From Heterobasidion occidentale (lineage: Eukaryota; Basidiomycota; Agaricomycetes; Russulales; Bondarzewiaceae), in assembly GCA_039111635.1 (NCBI GenBank), contig JBCAQO010000001.1:3596001-3660000 (forward strand): DNA of 64,000 bases, given 5' to 3'. The notes beneath the pieces are model-generated. The model searched no databases, was not told the DNA's origin, and saw only the letters and a list, made by a program, of their open reading frames with translations. The translations under genes and the position numbers were made by a program. Below are positions 30,331 to 42,731 of the stretch, piece by piece (the first letter of the stretch is position 1; the number at the start of each line of letters is the position of its first letter).

Positions 30331-33175
30331 ATAGGAATCACAAAGATAAGTGATAAAAACTGACTAAAGACAAATAACATTAGCTAATTAGCTTATTTGG
30401 CTTAAATACTGTTATAAGATATTATAAGGATGCTCTGCTAACTTCTATACAGTAATAGTGAGCACGTGAACTTTATTTAAAACTGACCAAGCTTTGCCAA
30501 ATGTCCTTTAGTGGCTTAATATCATTTGGTTGAGAGCCAATCATTTGTAGCAAGAGCTAACATTTTTGGTACTCTAATCTTGTTATTTAGTCCTATCCTA
30601 AAGCTTTCCTAAATATCTCTTCTGGACTTCAAAGCAAGTACATACTCATCAATAGTGAGCCTTATAGTGTCTACAAATAACATGACATTCAACATTTCTT
30701 GCTTTTTGAATTCCATCTATAAGGACAAACTTGTGAACTAAAAGGATGTAGGCATGGTGAGTCATTATTGTCATTATTGTCATTTCTAGGGATGTGTGCA
30801 TTAAATGCTCTATTATCATGTAGGACAATCATACAATGTGTGCTTTTTTTCCTTTCTCTTGTCCTTCTACTTTTTTATAATCACATATATGCTGATGCTA
30901 ATGCTACAACAACCACTGTGATAAGGCAACCTACTTTACTTAATAATAAAGCTGATCATTGAGTATACAAAGCAATAGTAGATAGCTGTGTGGCTATTTA
31001 TAATTTGTGCTCTATTTCTTATTCTTTTTCTTTTCTCTTACATGGTAGCACTAGCACATACTAGCTCAGTAAGCCATAATCTCATGGATATAGTCTTGTA
31101 GGGTTAATATGGGCATATATAGATATAAGCAAGTCTATTGATGTGAGCAAGTCTATTACCTGCTCACAAATATACCAACAGGCATGATGCACATACTCAA
31201 TGGGCCAAAACATATAAAGCAAAAATACAGGCAAATGATGGGTGTTAAACACATATATTGTTATGTCGTTTGGTGTGAGATAGCAAGTAAAGGCATTATC
31301 TTCTATCTAATGTCACACAACATAATGCACATCGCAAATAACGGCACCACAGCTTTACTTTAGCATATTTATCTACTTCCTATTCTCCTTTAGCAACCCT
31401 ATAGCATTTTGGAATCACATTTTGTGACACAACATTTCTAAGAGACTGCAAAAAGATCTGCTTAATGATAAGGTTTACAAATAGAGATTCTTCAGGTGCT
31501 AATTTGAATGACTCATGCCTATATGTCTCTTTAAGCAAGTACTTAGAATGCTATGGAGACTATGATACCAGTTAAGAAGGCTAGGCTGTATATTGTCAAG
31601 ATTATTTGAGTAAGCATCCTGCTTAAGGTTCTGGAGAATTGTATGTTCTATTATATTTGTGACATATCTGATTCCTCATAAATCTTACATACATATCTTT
31701 AGTGACTTGTTCCTTGCTTTGCCCAATAGAGGATAATAATAACACTCCTGACTAAAATCTTCACATTCATAGTTGATTTGTGACAAGGAAAGCTGATGAA
31801 GAATCTATAAGTGTGCAAGATTCTTAATATTAAGACAATAAAGTTTTTGGAGACAAAAAAAACACATGCCAACGGCGAATAAACTGAGTTTCAAACTCAA
31901 CCTACATTCACTCAACACAAGTTTTCCATATTAAACTAAAAGATAATCCTATTAGTTTGTAATATCACACTCTTGATAAAATATCTTCCATACACAATTA
32001 GGACCTTAATGTTAAATTATCTAAACTGAGACTTTAATATTCTCTCCCTCTTGATCTCTTTATACATGTGAAGGATAGCCAAATTTATGCACTATTTTAG
32101 AAAATAGCTATAGGACAGTCAAGGCCCAATTATTTGTGCTTGCCCTCATTCTAATAATCTGCAAAGTCTCCAATGAGCAAAATACATTGTTGAAGCAAAG
32201 AGATACTACTGTATGACACAAACTGTCCATAAAACCATAAATTACAATCTCATAGTGAATTAGCTTATAATGGCCATTAGTATGCCAAAGGTAATTAGAC
32301 CTTCGTACACTGTACTTATGTCAATTAATAGCAGTATGATTTTGCAAAGTTTGACCAAGTCTATTTATATACCACAAAGTGTCTGGATTCTTTATCTTTA
32401 TAAAAAAACCCGTAGCATAATGGCTTCTAGAATCTAGTTTTTGCAGCTTGAAGAGACCAATAAGACAGTTGAGCTCATTGTTAAATATTATAGAGTACCA
32501 TCAGTCTTAGCTACATTGCTTGAGTTATGCTTAAAAGTGTTGTGATAAACTTGTATAATACGAGCAAGCTCTAAGATTAGAATTTGGCATGAAAAAAATG
32601 CCACATTATGAAGAATAACTATATTTATAACCCAGACCAACAATTGAGCAATGAATAATGATCTGCTTTTATGACCCATGTAACATTAGGAAACTTGTGT
32701 TTACCTAACCCTTACAAAGGCATATAAAAGACAGTCTGTAAGTTTATGTGTTTACAAGACTACTTAATTATTGGGCAAGCTGTAATTCCAAAAATACACC
32801 ATTGTGACTTCAAAATTACTTTTTAATATTGTTATTAATAGTAAAGTGAGTATGTTAGATTATATTTGTGCTGAAACCTTCCTGAGCTAATCATGACATT
32901 TGAAAAATGTTAAGCTTTATAACATTATGATATGTACTTTGTTGACAATATATAATGTAAGATTAGTATAGAAATTAGCAGATTATAGAATGTTGTTCAT
33001 AATAAGGGAGATGAGTTACTTAGACAATATAATAATAACTGCTCATTTACATTCATATACTTTTCTAAGCATTTGTGGCCTTTAAAAAGGCAGCTCTAAT
33101 ACTCTTTATATCAGGTACCATAGCTATAATACTAAGCTGTGTTATCTTGTTTACCCTTAATAAGAGTACTATGGC
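30331..33175. other. AT-rich stretch, nothing recognised
   Basis: No open frame with a recognisable motif and no repeat pair spotted. The 64-codon frame at 30768-30962 looks like a random hydrophobic AT-rich translation. Confidence 0.5.
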
Positions 33176-33484
33176 AAACAAAAATAATGCAGATGGCTAT
33201 TTTAACTCAAAAGTTTCATTAAGGATTTTTTAGTAACTTTAGGTAAACTTGATCACTTTTTTATATAATAATATAGGTCTATATGGACTATCTTGATCTC
33301 GCATAAAATATCTATATGCATATGTAAATCAGCTGTAAAATGCTAGATTTAATTATATTTCTTAAATTTATAATATTTTGACTTATACTTAGAAGACCCA
33401 AACAATTTAAATAAATCAAAGCATGTATACATTTTTTATGAAGTGTAGTACAGTCATGAAGACTCATTTGGTCTACACAAAAAT
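33176..33484 (+). repeat. Left arm of a large imperfect inverted repeat
   Basis: About 309 bp. Its sequence matches the reverse complement of 33726-34035 along the whole length with few gaps, at roughly three-quarters identity or better by eye. Shared landmarks: GGCTATTTTAA, AAGGATTTTTTA, AATATAGGTCTA, AAATGCTAGATTT, AATTTATAATATTTT, CTTAGAAGACC and CTACACAAAAAT/TTACACAAAAAT. Confidence 0.75.
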
Positions 33485-33725
33485 ACTTTATAGTTTAGAA
33501 TTAAAGGAACTTTTGTGAAGTAAAGTGTAGATATCATTATAGGTTTACATAAGACACAGTAACAGCAATAATTACCTACAATACATTATAACTAAGCATA
33601 CAGTATATCATTTCTTTATCCTAGGTTATTGACATCAAGTTATAGTATACTTTGCATAAGCTAGCATATCATAATAATATCTGTATTTTAGGCTATATAA
33701 GTTACTCCTACCTAAAGCTGCAAAT

Positions 33726-34035
33726 TATTTTTGTGTAAACCAGATAGGAATCTAGGACTATACTACACTTTATGAAGAATGTGTACATACTATGATTTGT
33801 CTAAATTAATTAGGTCTTCTAAGTACAATTTAAAATATTATAAATTCAAGGAATATAATCAAATCTAGCATTTCACAGCTAAATTTACATATATAAAAAG
33901 AGATTTTATGTAGGATCAAGACAGTCTATTTAGACCTATATTGTTATGCAAAAAATGACTAAGTTTATCTAGGGTTATTAAAAAATCCTTAGTCAAACCT
34001 TTAGATTAAAATAGCCACTTGTATTATTTTTATTT
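33726..34035 (-). repeat. Right arm of the large inverted repeat
   Basis: Reverse-complement partner of 33176-33484. The 241-bp spacer (33485-33725) has no clear features. This may be two copies of one repeat in opposite orientation or the ends of a decayed non-coding element. Confidence 0.75.
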
Positions 34036-36240
34036 ATTATAGTAAGTCTTTTATGCTTATAGCTAAAAGTGGTGATCTACTTAGCTAATTATGCCGTAGA
34101 TTACTTCTTGAAGTAATCATTAACATAATAGACTATTTTGACACTTTGTTATTATACTATAAAAGAGCTTAGTTGGCAGTAAGAGCTTTCATTACTAGAA
34201 GCAAGATATATGTAGTGGCAGTGTTGCCATCATTATATATAATAACATATAATAACAATTAATTGGTAAAGCTTATTAAGGGTATATGTAATAGCTATAA
34301 TTTATTAATTATGGGAGCTAGCTAGCCATAAGACTTGGCTGCTAATGATTTTTTTAAGACATTTGAGGCTTGCAGTGATAGACATGGCACATATAAATAA
34401 AATAAATAAAGTAAGTAATTTAGTCAAAATAAGTATTTGTTGATTAAGCAAGAGTATACCATATTGTGTTATATAAAGCATGTGACTATTCTATTCTATT
34501 ATATAAGTAATTACTAAGACTCTCTTTACTACCCACAAGCTTTTATAATGTAAATATAGACTAAGTGCACATAAACTATATAAAAGCCTACATAATTATA
34601 TTGATAGTTTTAATGGTATATTGTAGCTAAAATCTATAATAAAAAAGCTGTAAAATTTAGAGGCTTAATGTACAATGCAAATGTGTACTGATTACTGTTT
34701 TTATATAATCAAACATTTTCTTATTTTTTTTTCTTGCCTTCTTCTTTTGTCTTTTGCTTTCTCTATTTCCAATAACCAGTATTTGGACCTGTCATTTGTA
34801 ATATAAAGTTAGAGTGTCTAGTACTCACATGGGCAACCTTTTATTCATATACATAGCCTTAATAGTATTTTGAGAGCTTTAATAGTTGTTTTTCTCTTCA
34901 AAAACTTAAAGACCATTGTTATGTAAATAAAAAGTTTTATAATTGCTATATTCTAGATTTGCAAAGGCTTAATAGAGAAAATGTCTAACACTTTAGTTTC
35001 AGTCTTAAATAAATGTAAAAATGTCATTAAGCTTGCATATTTTTTAGGCTAACACAAAGTTGTTTGTTTCTTTTTATAAGAGATTTAAAAAAGAGCTCAA
35101 TAGTTTTCTTTATTTTAAAATAGAGTAGAGTTAGTATAATATTAAATATACTTTTTAACAAAGCAACTAATTATTGTACATAAGCTATAGCGTGTATGGA
35201 TGAGTAAGGGTATCAGAATATTTAAAAGAAAAATACAATATAATCAAGAGAATTAATATAATTAGTTAGTGTGTATCTTTAGATAGACATAGTATCAGTA
35301 ACTATGAGATGGTTCAAGATTATAAGATTTCTAATTATATATTTTTTGACAAAATAAGCTAAATGTTCTTTAAAAAAAGAAAATTTATATTCAACTTTAA
35401 GTAGAGATTTTATAGTTTGTAATTAGAGTTTTCTAGAAGCATGGATCATCAATAAATCTTGAACAAAGATGTCTGGCTATATAAGCTTTATGCCAAAATT
35501 AAGATAAAAAGACTTTTGCTCATCATAAACAATTTTTCTACACTCTTTTCACTTATAGGAAATGCAAAACTGATAGGCCTTTTGTGTTTTATGTACTACT
35601 AGAATAAAAATTAGACCAAAGCTATAGTTAGATCCAAATATGTTTTTGACAATGTGTTTATCACACTTTTATTTATTGGCTCTTATTAGACTTTGTATTG
35701 TATGGCCCTTTTATCTTCTAGGAACTCTTTGTGAGTGTCTATAAGCACCATCTAGTGGCAGAATTGTGGTCAGAGATAAGTAAATACAAAGATAAGTAAG
35801 TGGCTTACTTGTGGTCTAGAGTAAGAGAGTCTGAGAAAATAGACAACTGAGACCATAAACTTATCATCATATTGTTCTTTATCATCCACTGTTTTTTCCA
35901 TTGTTTTGAGATAATTTTTATGCATTTTGTTACTGTGTTTCTAAAAAACTATGGCTCATGAGTGGCTTAAAACACCACTCCAATAAGCCACCCCAATATC
36001 TATGTTTTCTTTTGGAAATTAGCCCTGGTTATTAGTCTAAGACATTTCTCTTGTTTCTTTTTGTCTTTGTTCTCTTTTGTTCTCTATTGCTTTTATCTGG
36101 CTTATAAGTAAGCACCTTTATTAAGCTTTATTTCTAGATCAGTAGTTAAGGAGCTTAAGCATTTAATGTTTTGTTCTAAGCATAAAAATATATATTTTTT
36201 TTTGTCTAAATTAGATTGTATGGAATCTGTTAAGCATAAT
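34036..36240. other. AT-rich stretch with scrambled old copia-type LTR pieces
   Basis: No gene. 35760-35875 resembles the sequence flanking the Gypsy-2 insertion (36300-36352 joined to 49843-49910) in the same orientation. 35880-36110 resembles the reverse complement of 49880-50110 (CATTTTGTTAC..., CACTCCAATAAGCCAC, GTCTAAGACATTTC). These look like rearranged relics of one LTR family. Confidence 0.45.
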
Positions 36241-36352
36241 GACAATGGAGCGAGGGATGTGAGAACAATGTAAATACAGCTCTATAGCAATAGGACTGAT
36301 TTAGAAGAGTAAGAGTCTGAGTAAATACAAAGAGAAATAAGTGGCTTACCTG
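36241..36352 (-). repeat. Left part of an old copia-type LTR split by Gypsy-2
   Basis: AGCTCTATAGCAATAGGACTG followed by AAGAGTAAGAGTCTGAGTAAATACAAAG resembles the U5 side of the minus-oriented copia LTR (compare 61098-61150). The sequence resumes at 49843 after Gypsy-2, the duplicated ACCTG marking the insertion point. Confidence 0.55.
36348..36352. repeat. Target-site duplication ACCTG, left copy (Gypsy-2)
   Basis: ACCTG directly precedes TGTTAGG and is repeated at 49843-49847 after CCTAACA. Confidence 0.93.
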
Positions 36353-37170
36353 TGTTAGGACCACGTCCTAATGCTTTACACGTGAGTGGATGGGCTGGTC
36401 AAGTGCTTCGGACGTGATTCAGGCTCGGACTGTTCTTAATGACTTATTACCATTGACATGCTAACTGCATAAATGCTTACTTACTGTTCCTGGTTCTTAA
36501 TGTGATAGACATTGGTTCCTGGCCCTGTCCCTGGTTTGTAATTGATCATGATGTGGCTAGACATTTGATATGGATGTAGACAGACATTAGATCAATGGTG
36601 TGTCTTTGCTTATAGATCTCAATTGTTTACTTTGGTACCTGAGAAGTGCACAGACCAGATCTTGATCCAGCCCTAGATACTTCTTTGTATAAATAGGGAA
36701 GATGAGCTTCTAAGAAGCTTAGCTTGTTCACTTGTAATACACTTGATCTCTGTACTGTGCCCGGTGTCTGGCTACCTTCCTAGCCCACACTTTGTAATCT
36801 CTGTCAGATCTGAGACTTTCTTACATGGTCTGACAACACACTGGACCCATCTCACTTCTCACTTCTCTCTCTATTCACCCGCTACTACACCGGCCTCGCC
36901 GCCTTCCATGTTCTCAGTTGGACACCTCCTTGTGTTATCTGCTGGATAGGAGAGGATCATCTAGTTCCCACTTATCATCGAGAGGACCTTGAAGATCATC
37001 TTCTTAACCTCTTTGAGGACAAGGCAGACAGCGATCCTGAGTTCTTCAAAGAGCTCAAAGACAATCAGTTGTCTTCATCTATTGGAGTCTACAACTCTAC
37101 GACACGGTGGAAGTTTAGCCTAGGGATCCCCTTCATGCATCAGTGCACGTGATAGGTCTCCGACCTAATA
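36353..37170 (+). repeat. 5' LTR of Gypsy-2
   Basis: 818 bp, TGTTAGGACC start, CCTAATA end (CCTAACA with one transition). A clean TATAAATAG lies at 36688-36696, followed by the hairpin TTCTAAGAA. AGCTTGTTCA at 36721-36730 is the predicted RNA start, about 33 bases after the TATA box. Confidence 0.92.
36688..36730 (+). promoter_or_regulatory. LTR promoter: TATA box and predicted RNA start
   Basis: TATAAATAG at 36688-36696. The bases 30-34 downstream begin AGCTTGTTCA (36721), which is nearly complementary to the primer site at 37173-37182 (one mismatch). The same layout is in the third LTR (49002-49842) and, with a changed TATA (CGTAAATAG), in Gypsy-1. Confidence 0.6.
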
Positions 37171-37182
37171 CTTGAGCAAGCT
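37171..37182 (+). other. Primer-binding site of Gypsy-2
   Basis: CTTGAGCAAGCT, counterpart of the Gypsy-1 site CTTGAACGAGCT. It pairs with the element's own predicted RNA 5' end (AGCTTGTTCA) at nine of ten positions. One change (CG to CA here, CG to TG in the LTR) keeps pairing, though CpG decay alone could produce that. Confidence 0.6.
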
Positions 37183-39471
37183 CTTCCATCCCTACCCCAC
37201 TCCAAGCTGGGTCTCTAGCAGCGAAGCTCTTCCTCCAATCAGTAAACAACATTTTAGCAACCACCGCAAGGGTAAACCAAGCAAGAACCCTTCAAGGAAG
37301 AATTAACAATCCAGGAATAATAGAAGTTGCAAGACGCCGAAATCCAGGAAAAGTCTATTCAGGAATAGCCACGATTAGGCTACAACAATCCCCTAAAATC
37401 TTTATCGACCTTAGCAAAACTGTATATCAGTTTTCTGGGATTTGCTTTGTTAATGAGCCAAAGACACCAATCACTCTTGCAGATAACGGAGAGCCCAACG
37501 TCATCAGGACCAAAAGCACCGAAGACCAGACAATTTTCCCTTTGCCGTTGTCGCCGATCTCAGAAGAACCATTGCAAGAAACATCGACGGAGACGGAATC
37601 AGGGTGAAGCTTGTCAAGAATCAGAAGAACCGAGACCACTACTCAGTCCTCATCCACTGGACCTTCTCCTCCACCTATAAAGACAAACTGGAAGCACCTA
37701 ACTCTCCACCAATCAGGACCAAAATTGACAGGATTGTTTTTATCGTCAGAAGAGGAAAGTTCGCCCACAAAACTTATTATCTCTGGACCCTCATCTCAGA
37801 CACACACTCCGAAATCATTGAACTCATCGACTAGATTGATATTTCCATCAATAAAAATATCAAAAGAGACCAGACCTACAAGAAGCACCACAAGCTAAAA
37901 GAAGACAGGCAGTACTCTTTTTCTTCAAAGAATAAACCATGGACGAAATCACTCCGGGACATCTCCCCAGCTACAAAACAGACCCAGCTGAAGTCTTCGA
38001 AGACTTACCCAAAGACTTCAACGAGGACTAACTTTATTATGACAAGAACAAATGACACTTTTACTACATAGGACATCTTACAGGGTTTTTCCATAAATGA
38101 GGAGAAAGCAGATACAAATTCCTTACCTGGGAAGGGAAGCAAGTCCAAGCAGGACCCCACCTACACACAACTAAGGTCTTGGACTACGTCATAAGAAAGA
38201 CCTTCGACAAGCCTAAATCACCGACAGATAGGCATTGTGACTCGCCAAGACCGCACATACATACTTTACCCAGTGAAACAGCCAGTGAAAGTAGAATCCC
38301 TGGAAGAAACACTCCCACTACATCCCCCTTACAAGAAACCACTCCCCAAGCAGAGTTCCGAACCCCAACATCGGACCAAATCCCCAAGCCAGGGTATATT
38401 AAAACACCAAGTAACAATCAAGAACTACCTGGAGATCCAAAGCCTCTGCCCAATACGATGTTAACAAATCCTGAAGGTGCTGAGTCTAAGGGACCAGCTA
38501 TGACCAAGCCTACCCCTTCAACGGAAATGAAAAACGAATGGAGCAATTCCTCCACGAAATTGACCTAATGATCTTAGCTAGGAAAAAAGATTATGCGGAT
38601 GAATTCGCCAAAATTGCTCATGCTCTGCCATACATAAAGAGAGGTCAGCCAGAATATAGTCAAAGAATTTTACTCAAGCCAGGAATGCATTAAATGATTG
38701 GGGCAAGTACACATAGAAGGAAATGGTCGGATTCATCTCCATCCACAAAAAGATCGCCATCGACTTTGAGAAGTTCAATAAGGAAGCTGACGCTCGCAAC
38801 AAATTAGCCAGGATAAACCAAGGAAAGGAATCCTTCAACACCTACCTATAGCTATTCGAACAATGTGCAGCGCTCGCCAGAGTTGACAAAGAAACCAAGA
38901 AAACCCACTTCCTGAGGAGATGAATGGGAGCTGGCAAAAGGAGTTTACAAAGATCCCTCCAAAGATGGAACCTAGGAGGAGCTTGTCAAGAAGACAAAGA
39001 AACATAAAAAGATACGCATTGCAAAGGACCGAGTGTACAACCTTCAGAAAGGCAAATTTCAAATCTATACTCTACGTACCTTTTACCATGAAAGAGCACC
39101 CTCGTGAAATGATAGGGAACTTCAATACAAACCTATGAATGTAGATGCCGCAGAAATGGAGGCTGATGCCGTTCGTACTTGCTTCAAGAAGCTTAACCCA
39201 GCGGAAAGAGATCAACTTGCCAAAGAAGGCAAGTGCTTCTTTTGAAGAAGCCTAGGCACATGGCGCGCAACTATCCTTTTCGACCTAAGCGAAGATTTTA
39301 ACCTCCTCATTGCAGGGTAGTGTACAAAGGAGAAATGGACGAAGGACAATTTGACAATGAAGATGTCGAAGAAGGAAAGAACAGAGTCAACCGTATCTGC
39401 CAAATGATGATGGGTCTCAGCATGGAAGAAATCGAAGAAGTTCGAGCCTTTAGCGACTCAAAGAATTTTTA
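37183..39471 (+). pseudogene. Gag remnant of Gypsy-2
   Basis: Broken homologue of the Gypsy-1 gag. The N-terminal region (37200-37840) keeps long in-frame similarity (NNPGIIEVARRRNPGKVYSG, FSGICFVNE, VLIHWTFSST). The capsid part (38520-39140) is full of stops. The knuckle has CFF-stop where CFFC is expected (39236-39247), and the gag end (39335-39471) is intact to TAA. It helps reveal one-base deletions in Gypsy-1, since its frame is continuous at those points. Confidence 0.8.
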
Positions 39472-41845
39472 AGGCCTCTCTCATTGGCAGCGGATGTGGA
39501 GAGTAGGATTCTTGTAGGAAATCGGTATGCTCCTTTGGCCAGTAAAGACGCTGACCAAGAGCATGGACATCCAGATGTATTGTATCTTTCGGAAATAAAA
39601 TCACATGGTACACCATCACTCCAACTCAAGACAATGCTCATAGGCAAGAATCAAAAAGCTGCTACTCAAGCACTGGTGGACAGTGGAGCCACCGGAATTT
39701 TCATGCACCCTTACTTCGTAGAAGCGCATTGAATCATCACACATAAAACCCCTACCCCTATCCCAGTCAGTACGGTCCAATCCACCGAGTTTAAAGGAGG
39801 ACCCATTACAAGATTTGCCAATCTAAAATTACAGGTTCTAGGCAAAAAAGGAGGGTCACATATAGAATCAGCAAGATTTTATATCACAGAAATAGGAAAA
39901 GAGGATGTCATTTTAGGAACCAATTGGTTATTGGAACATAACCCAGAAGTTGACTAGCATGCCTACGGGCTGCACTTTACCAGATGCCCGCCCTCTGCTA
40001 AATAAAAGGAGGACCAGTAAAAGCCAAAAGGGCTACAAGAAAACCAGGACATCCTAAACCAAGTATACGGTGCATGGAAACAGTACCGCAAACGGGCGAC
40101 TACTTAATACCAGTGCAAAAGCCGGGAAAGTACCAGGCCGGAAAGTGGGAAACACCACAGTACCACATCCGCGGACAATACCTACAAGTCTGGAATTCAC
40201 AACTTGAAGGTTAAACTGAACATTTGAAGGCCCAAGCTAGAAATTACAAGGCTCCAATGTAGGCTAAAAAAGATGTTCTAGAGGACGATGATGAACTTCC
40301 GGCATTTCCCTCCAAGGATCTTGAAGAAGATGGAGTCTATCTTGTTAGATGCCTTGATATAGGAACTTTACAGGCACTGGAATTATACAACGACTCCGAA
40401 GAAGGCATTGATATACATTGCGCCGAAACCACAGAACTTCCATATGCCAATATACTGGCTCAAGGAAGCAAACCTGCCAAAGCATCAACAGGAAAACAAA
40501 CAAAGCACATCAACTTGCAAAGACTTGCGGAAGAAGCCACCAAAGGGAAACCCGAACTATCCTTCGAGGAAATAGTGCCGAAGGAATATTGGAATTATAG
40601 AAAGGTTTTTAAAGGTCAACCAAAGGGACAGCTACTGCTCTCTCGACCTTGAGATCACAAAATTGAAATCAAGGATGGAATGGAACACTCACTCAAACCT
40701 AAGCTATACAGCCTTAGCCTTGGTGAGCAAGTGGAACTCAAGAAATTCATAAACAAAAACCTTCAGAAGGATTCATCCGAGAATCCAAGTTGCATATGGC
40801 ATCCTTGTTCTTCTTCATCAAGAAAAAGAATGGAAACCTACAGCCAGTAATGAATTATCGCAAGCTCAATGAAATAACAATCAAGAACAAGTACCCACTA
40901 CCGATTATTTAAGAATTACTGGACTTGCTAGCCAAAGCCATATACTTCTCACTAATGAATGTCAATACAGGATATAACAATGTACGCATGAAAGAAGGAA
41001 GCAAGAAACTAGCTGTGTTCGTCACTAATCTAGGAATGTATGAACCCTTGGTCATGTTCTTTGGGTTAACCAACTCGCCGGCAACATTCCAAACAATGAT
41101 GAATGCCCTTTTTAAAGACCTCATCTATGTCAAAAAGTAGCAATTTATATGGATGACATCCTAGTATTCTCCAAAACTATGGACAATCACATCAAGACGG
41201 TACAAAAGGTTTTACAGATCTTACAAGACAACAATCTATATCTACAATCCTTAAAATGCCACTTCCATAAAAAGAAAATCAACTACCTTGATACATTATA
41301 TCACACGGACATCTTGAAATGGACCTAATCAAAGTGGCTGGCATCATGGACTGGCCAACCTGGAAAAGTCAAGAAGTGCAATCATTTTAAATTTCTGCAA
41401 CTTTTATCACAGGTTTATCAAGGATTACTTAAAAATAGCACGACCACTATTTGAGTTAACACAAAAGGAACACACCTGGGGACGGACACCAGCATACAAA
41501 GAAGCATTTCAAATGCTAAATCAAATATTTACAGAATCTCCAGTGCTTGTCATGCTGGATACGAGGAACCCCTTCCGCATCGAATGCGATGCCTCCGACT
41601 TCGCCACCGAAGCAGTATTATCACAAGTCGCCGAAGATGGAAAATGGCACCCATATGCTTATATTTCCAAATCGCTCTCACCTACAAAACACAACTACCC
41701 AATCTAGGATAAAGAGTTGCTGGCTGTCGTTCAAGCTTTTGAAGCTTGGCGACACTACATGGAGGGCGCCAACCATCCGATAGACGTCTGGACGAACACA
41801 AAACCTTGAATGGTTCTGGTCAAGCTAGAAATTGAATTATCGGCA
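39472..41845 (+). pseudogene. Protease and truncated pol remnant of Gypsy-2
   Basis: Protease motif ALVDSGATGIF at about 39675-39710, followed by ILGTNWLLEHNPEVD. The RT region at 40800-41260 has FSLMNVNTGYNN (catalytic Asp replaced by Asn) and YMDD at about 41148. RNase H IECDASDF lies at 41581-41604. The sequence breaks off around the VWT block (41790-41845) and joins ORF3. Integrase is absent. Multiple stops and frameshifts. Confidence 0.85.
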
Positions 41846-42007
41846 AGCACAATAGTCACTCTCCCTCTTCCAACCCCTTTATCCTCTGCACTGTCACCCC
41901 TGTCTCTCCTACTCCCACACTTATTGAGGGCTACTCAGACTTGGACTCTAACAACAACAACGGCATTCCTTCAGAAGGCATCCACGTCGCCAACCCATTG
42001 CAAGAAC
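41846..42007 (+). pseudogene. ORF3 remnant of Gypsy-2, 5' part
   Basis: Homologous to ORF3 codons from about residue 35 onward, including the Asp/Asn-rich acidic segment and the GIPSEGI-type block (about 41960-41985). It starts at the deletion junction in pol and stops where Copia-A inserted, with AGAAC (42003-42007) as the target duplication. It continues at 47600. Confidence 0.75.
42003..42007. repeat. Target-site duplication AGAAC, left copy (Copia-A)
   Basis: AGAAC before TGTTG, repeated at 47600-47604 after CAACA. Confidence 0.93.
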
Positions 42008-42538
42008 TGTTGTTTGTGGCCGTTCTGGTTGATGTGGCATGGGTGCCACATGGGTGCCACCTATGGGACTCATTGATTACTCGCCTCTGCAGCTGGGAGC
42101 GGCCCTAGAGCCACTCCCAGAGCGGGTATATTGTTTTCTTTCTCCTTTTGGACTGTCTCACTTTGTTTCCACCTTGTCTCACTTTGTTTCAGTTGTTTCA
42201 CCGGGTTAGCCGGCTGAGGCGGTCCTGTGTGATGTCATTGACACTCCGGACCGACCTCCAGGTGGAGCTTTTGACCGCTTTGTAAGGTGGACCACCTCTA
42301 ATGACCCGTTGATGTCATACCTTCCTTTTTCGTTTCTTATTGTTCTCTGTAGCTTAAATACCCGTGGTCCGAGGGCGATTCTTTCTTCAGACTCTTACCC
42401 TCTGGACCACAGGTGCGCTCCCTTCTGTTCTTTGTATCTACTTCAGACTCTTACCCTCTGGACCACAGTCCTGTCGTTATAGAGCTTCTTTTTGGCACTC
42501 TCTCTGTGCCAGTCGCTTCATTGTCACTGCGCTCAACA
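42008..42538 (+). repeat. 5' LTR of Copia-A
   Basis: TGTTG...CAACA, 531 bp. Near the start an 11-bp unit (ATGGGTGCCAC) occurs twice in tandem. A stem CTGGGAG...CTCCCAG follows. A TTAAATA box precedes two copies of a 28-bp repeat (42385-42412 and 42441-42468, beginning CTTCAGACTC). Confidence 0.95.
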
Positions 42539-42553
42539 GGTTATGGGCCCTGC
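42539..42553 (+). other. Primer-binding site of Copia-A (half-tRNA-iMet type)
   Basis: GGTTATGGGCCC directly after the LTR. This is the complement of GGGCCCATAACC, the anticodon arm of eukaryotic initiator tRNA-Met, and is the type known from Drosophila copia, which primes with a 5' half-tRNA. The same sequence follows the 5' LTRs of Copia-B and Copia-C. Confidence 0.75.
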
Positions 42554-42731
42554 GCTCTAGCGACTTTGCTCTACACTGTTTTATCGACTCTTTCTGGTCT
42601 CCCATCTGCTGTGCCACACCTTTCTGGCCACACCCCATTGCTGCCACATCTTCCCCATTGCTTTCCTGCCTTTCCTATCATCCCACATCGCTTCCAACAC
42701 CTTTCCCTGCTCGTGCCACTCGTGCCACACC

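Noticed and set aside
30768..30962. Small hydrophobic protein
   Set aside because: Composition expected from AT-rich DNA; no neighbour, motif or second copy supports it.
36721..37182. Covariation between RNA start and primer site (C-to-T with G-to-A) as proof of self-priming
   Set aside because: Both changes are CpG decays in a dead copy, so they need not be selected.
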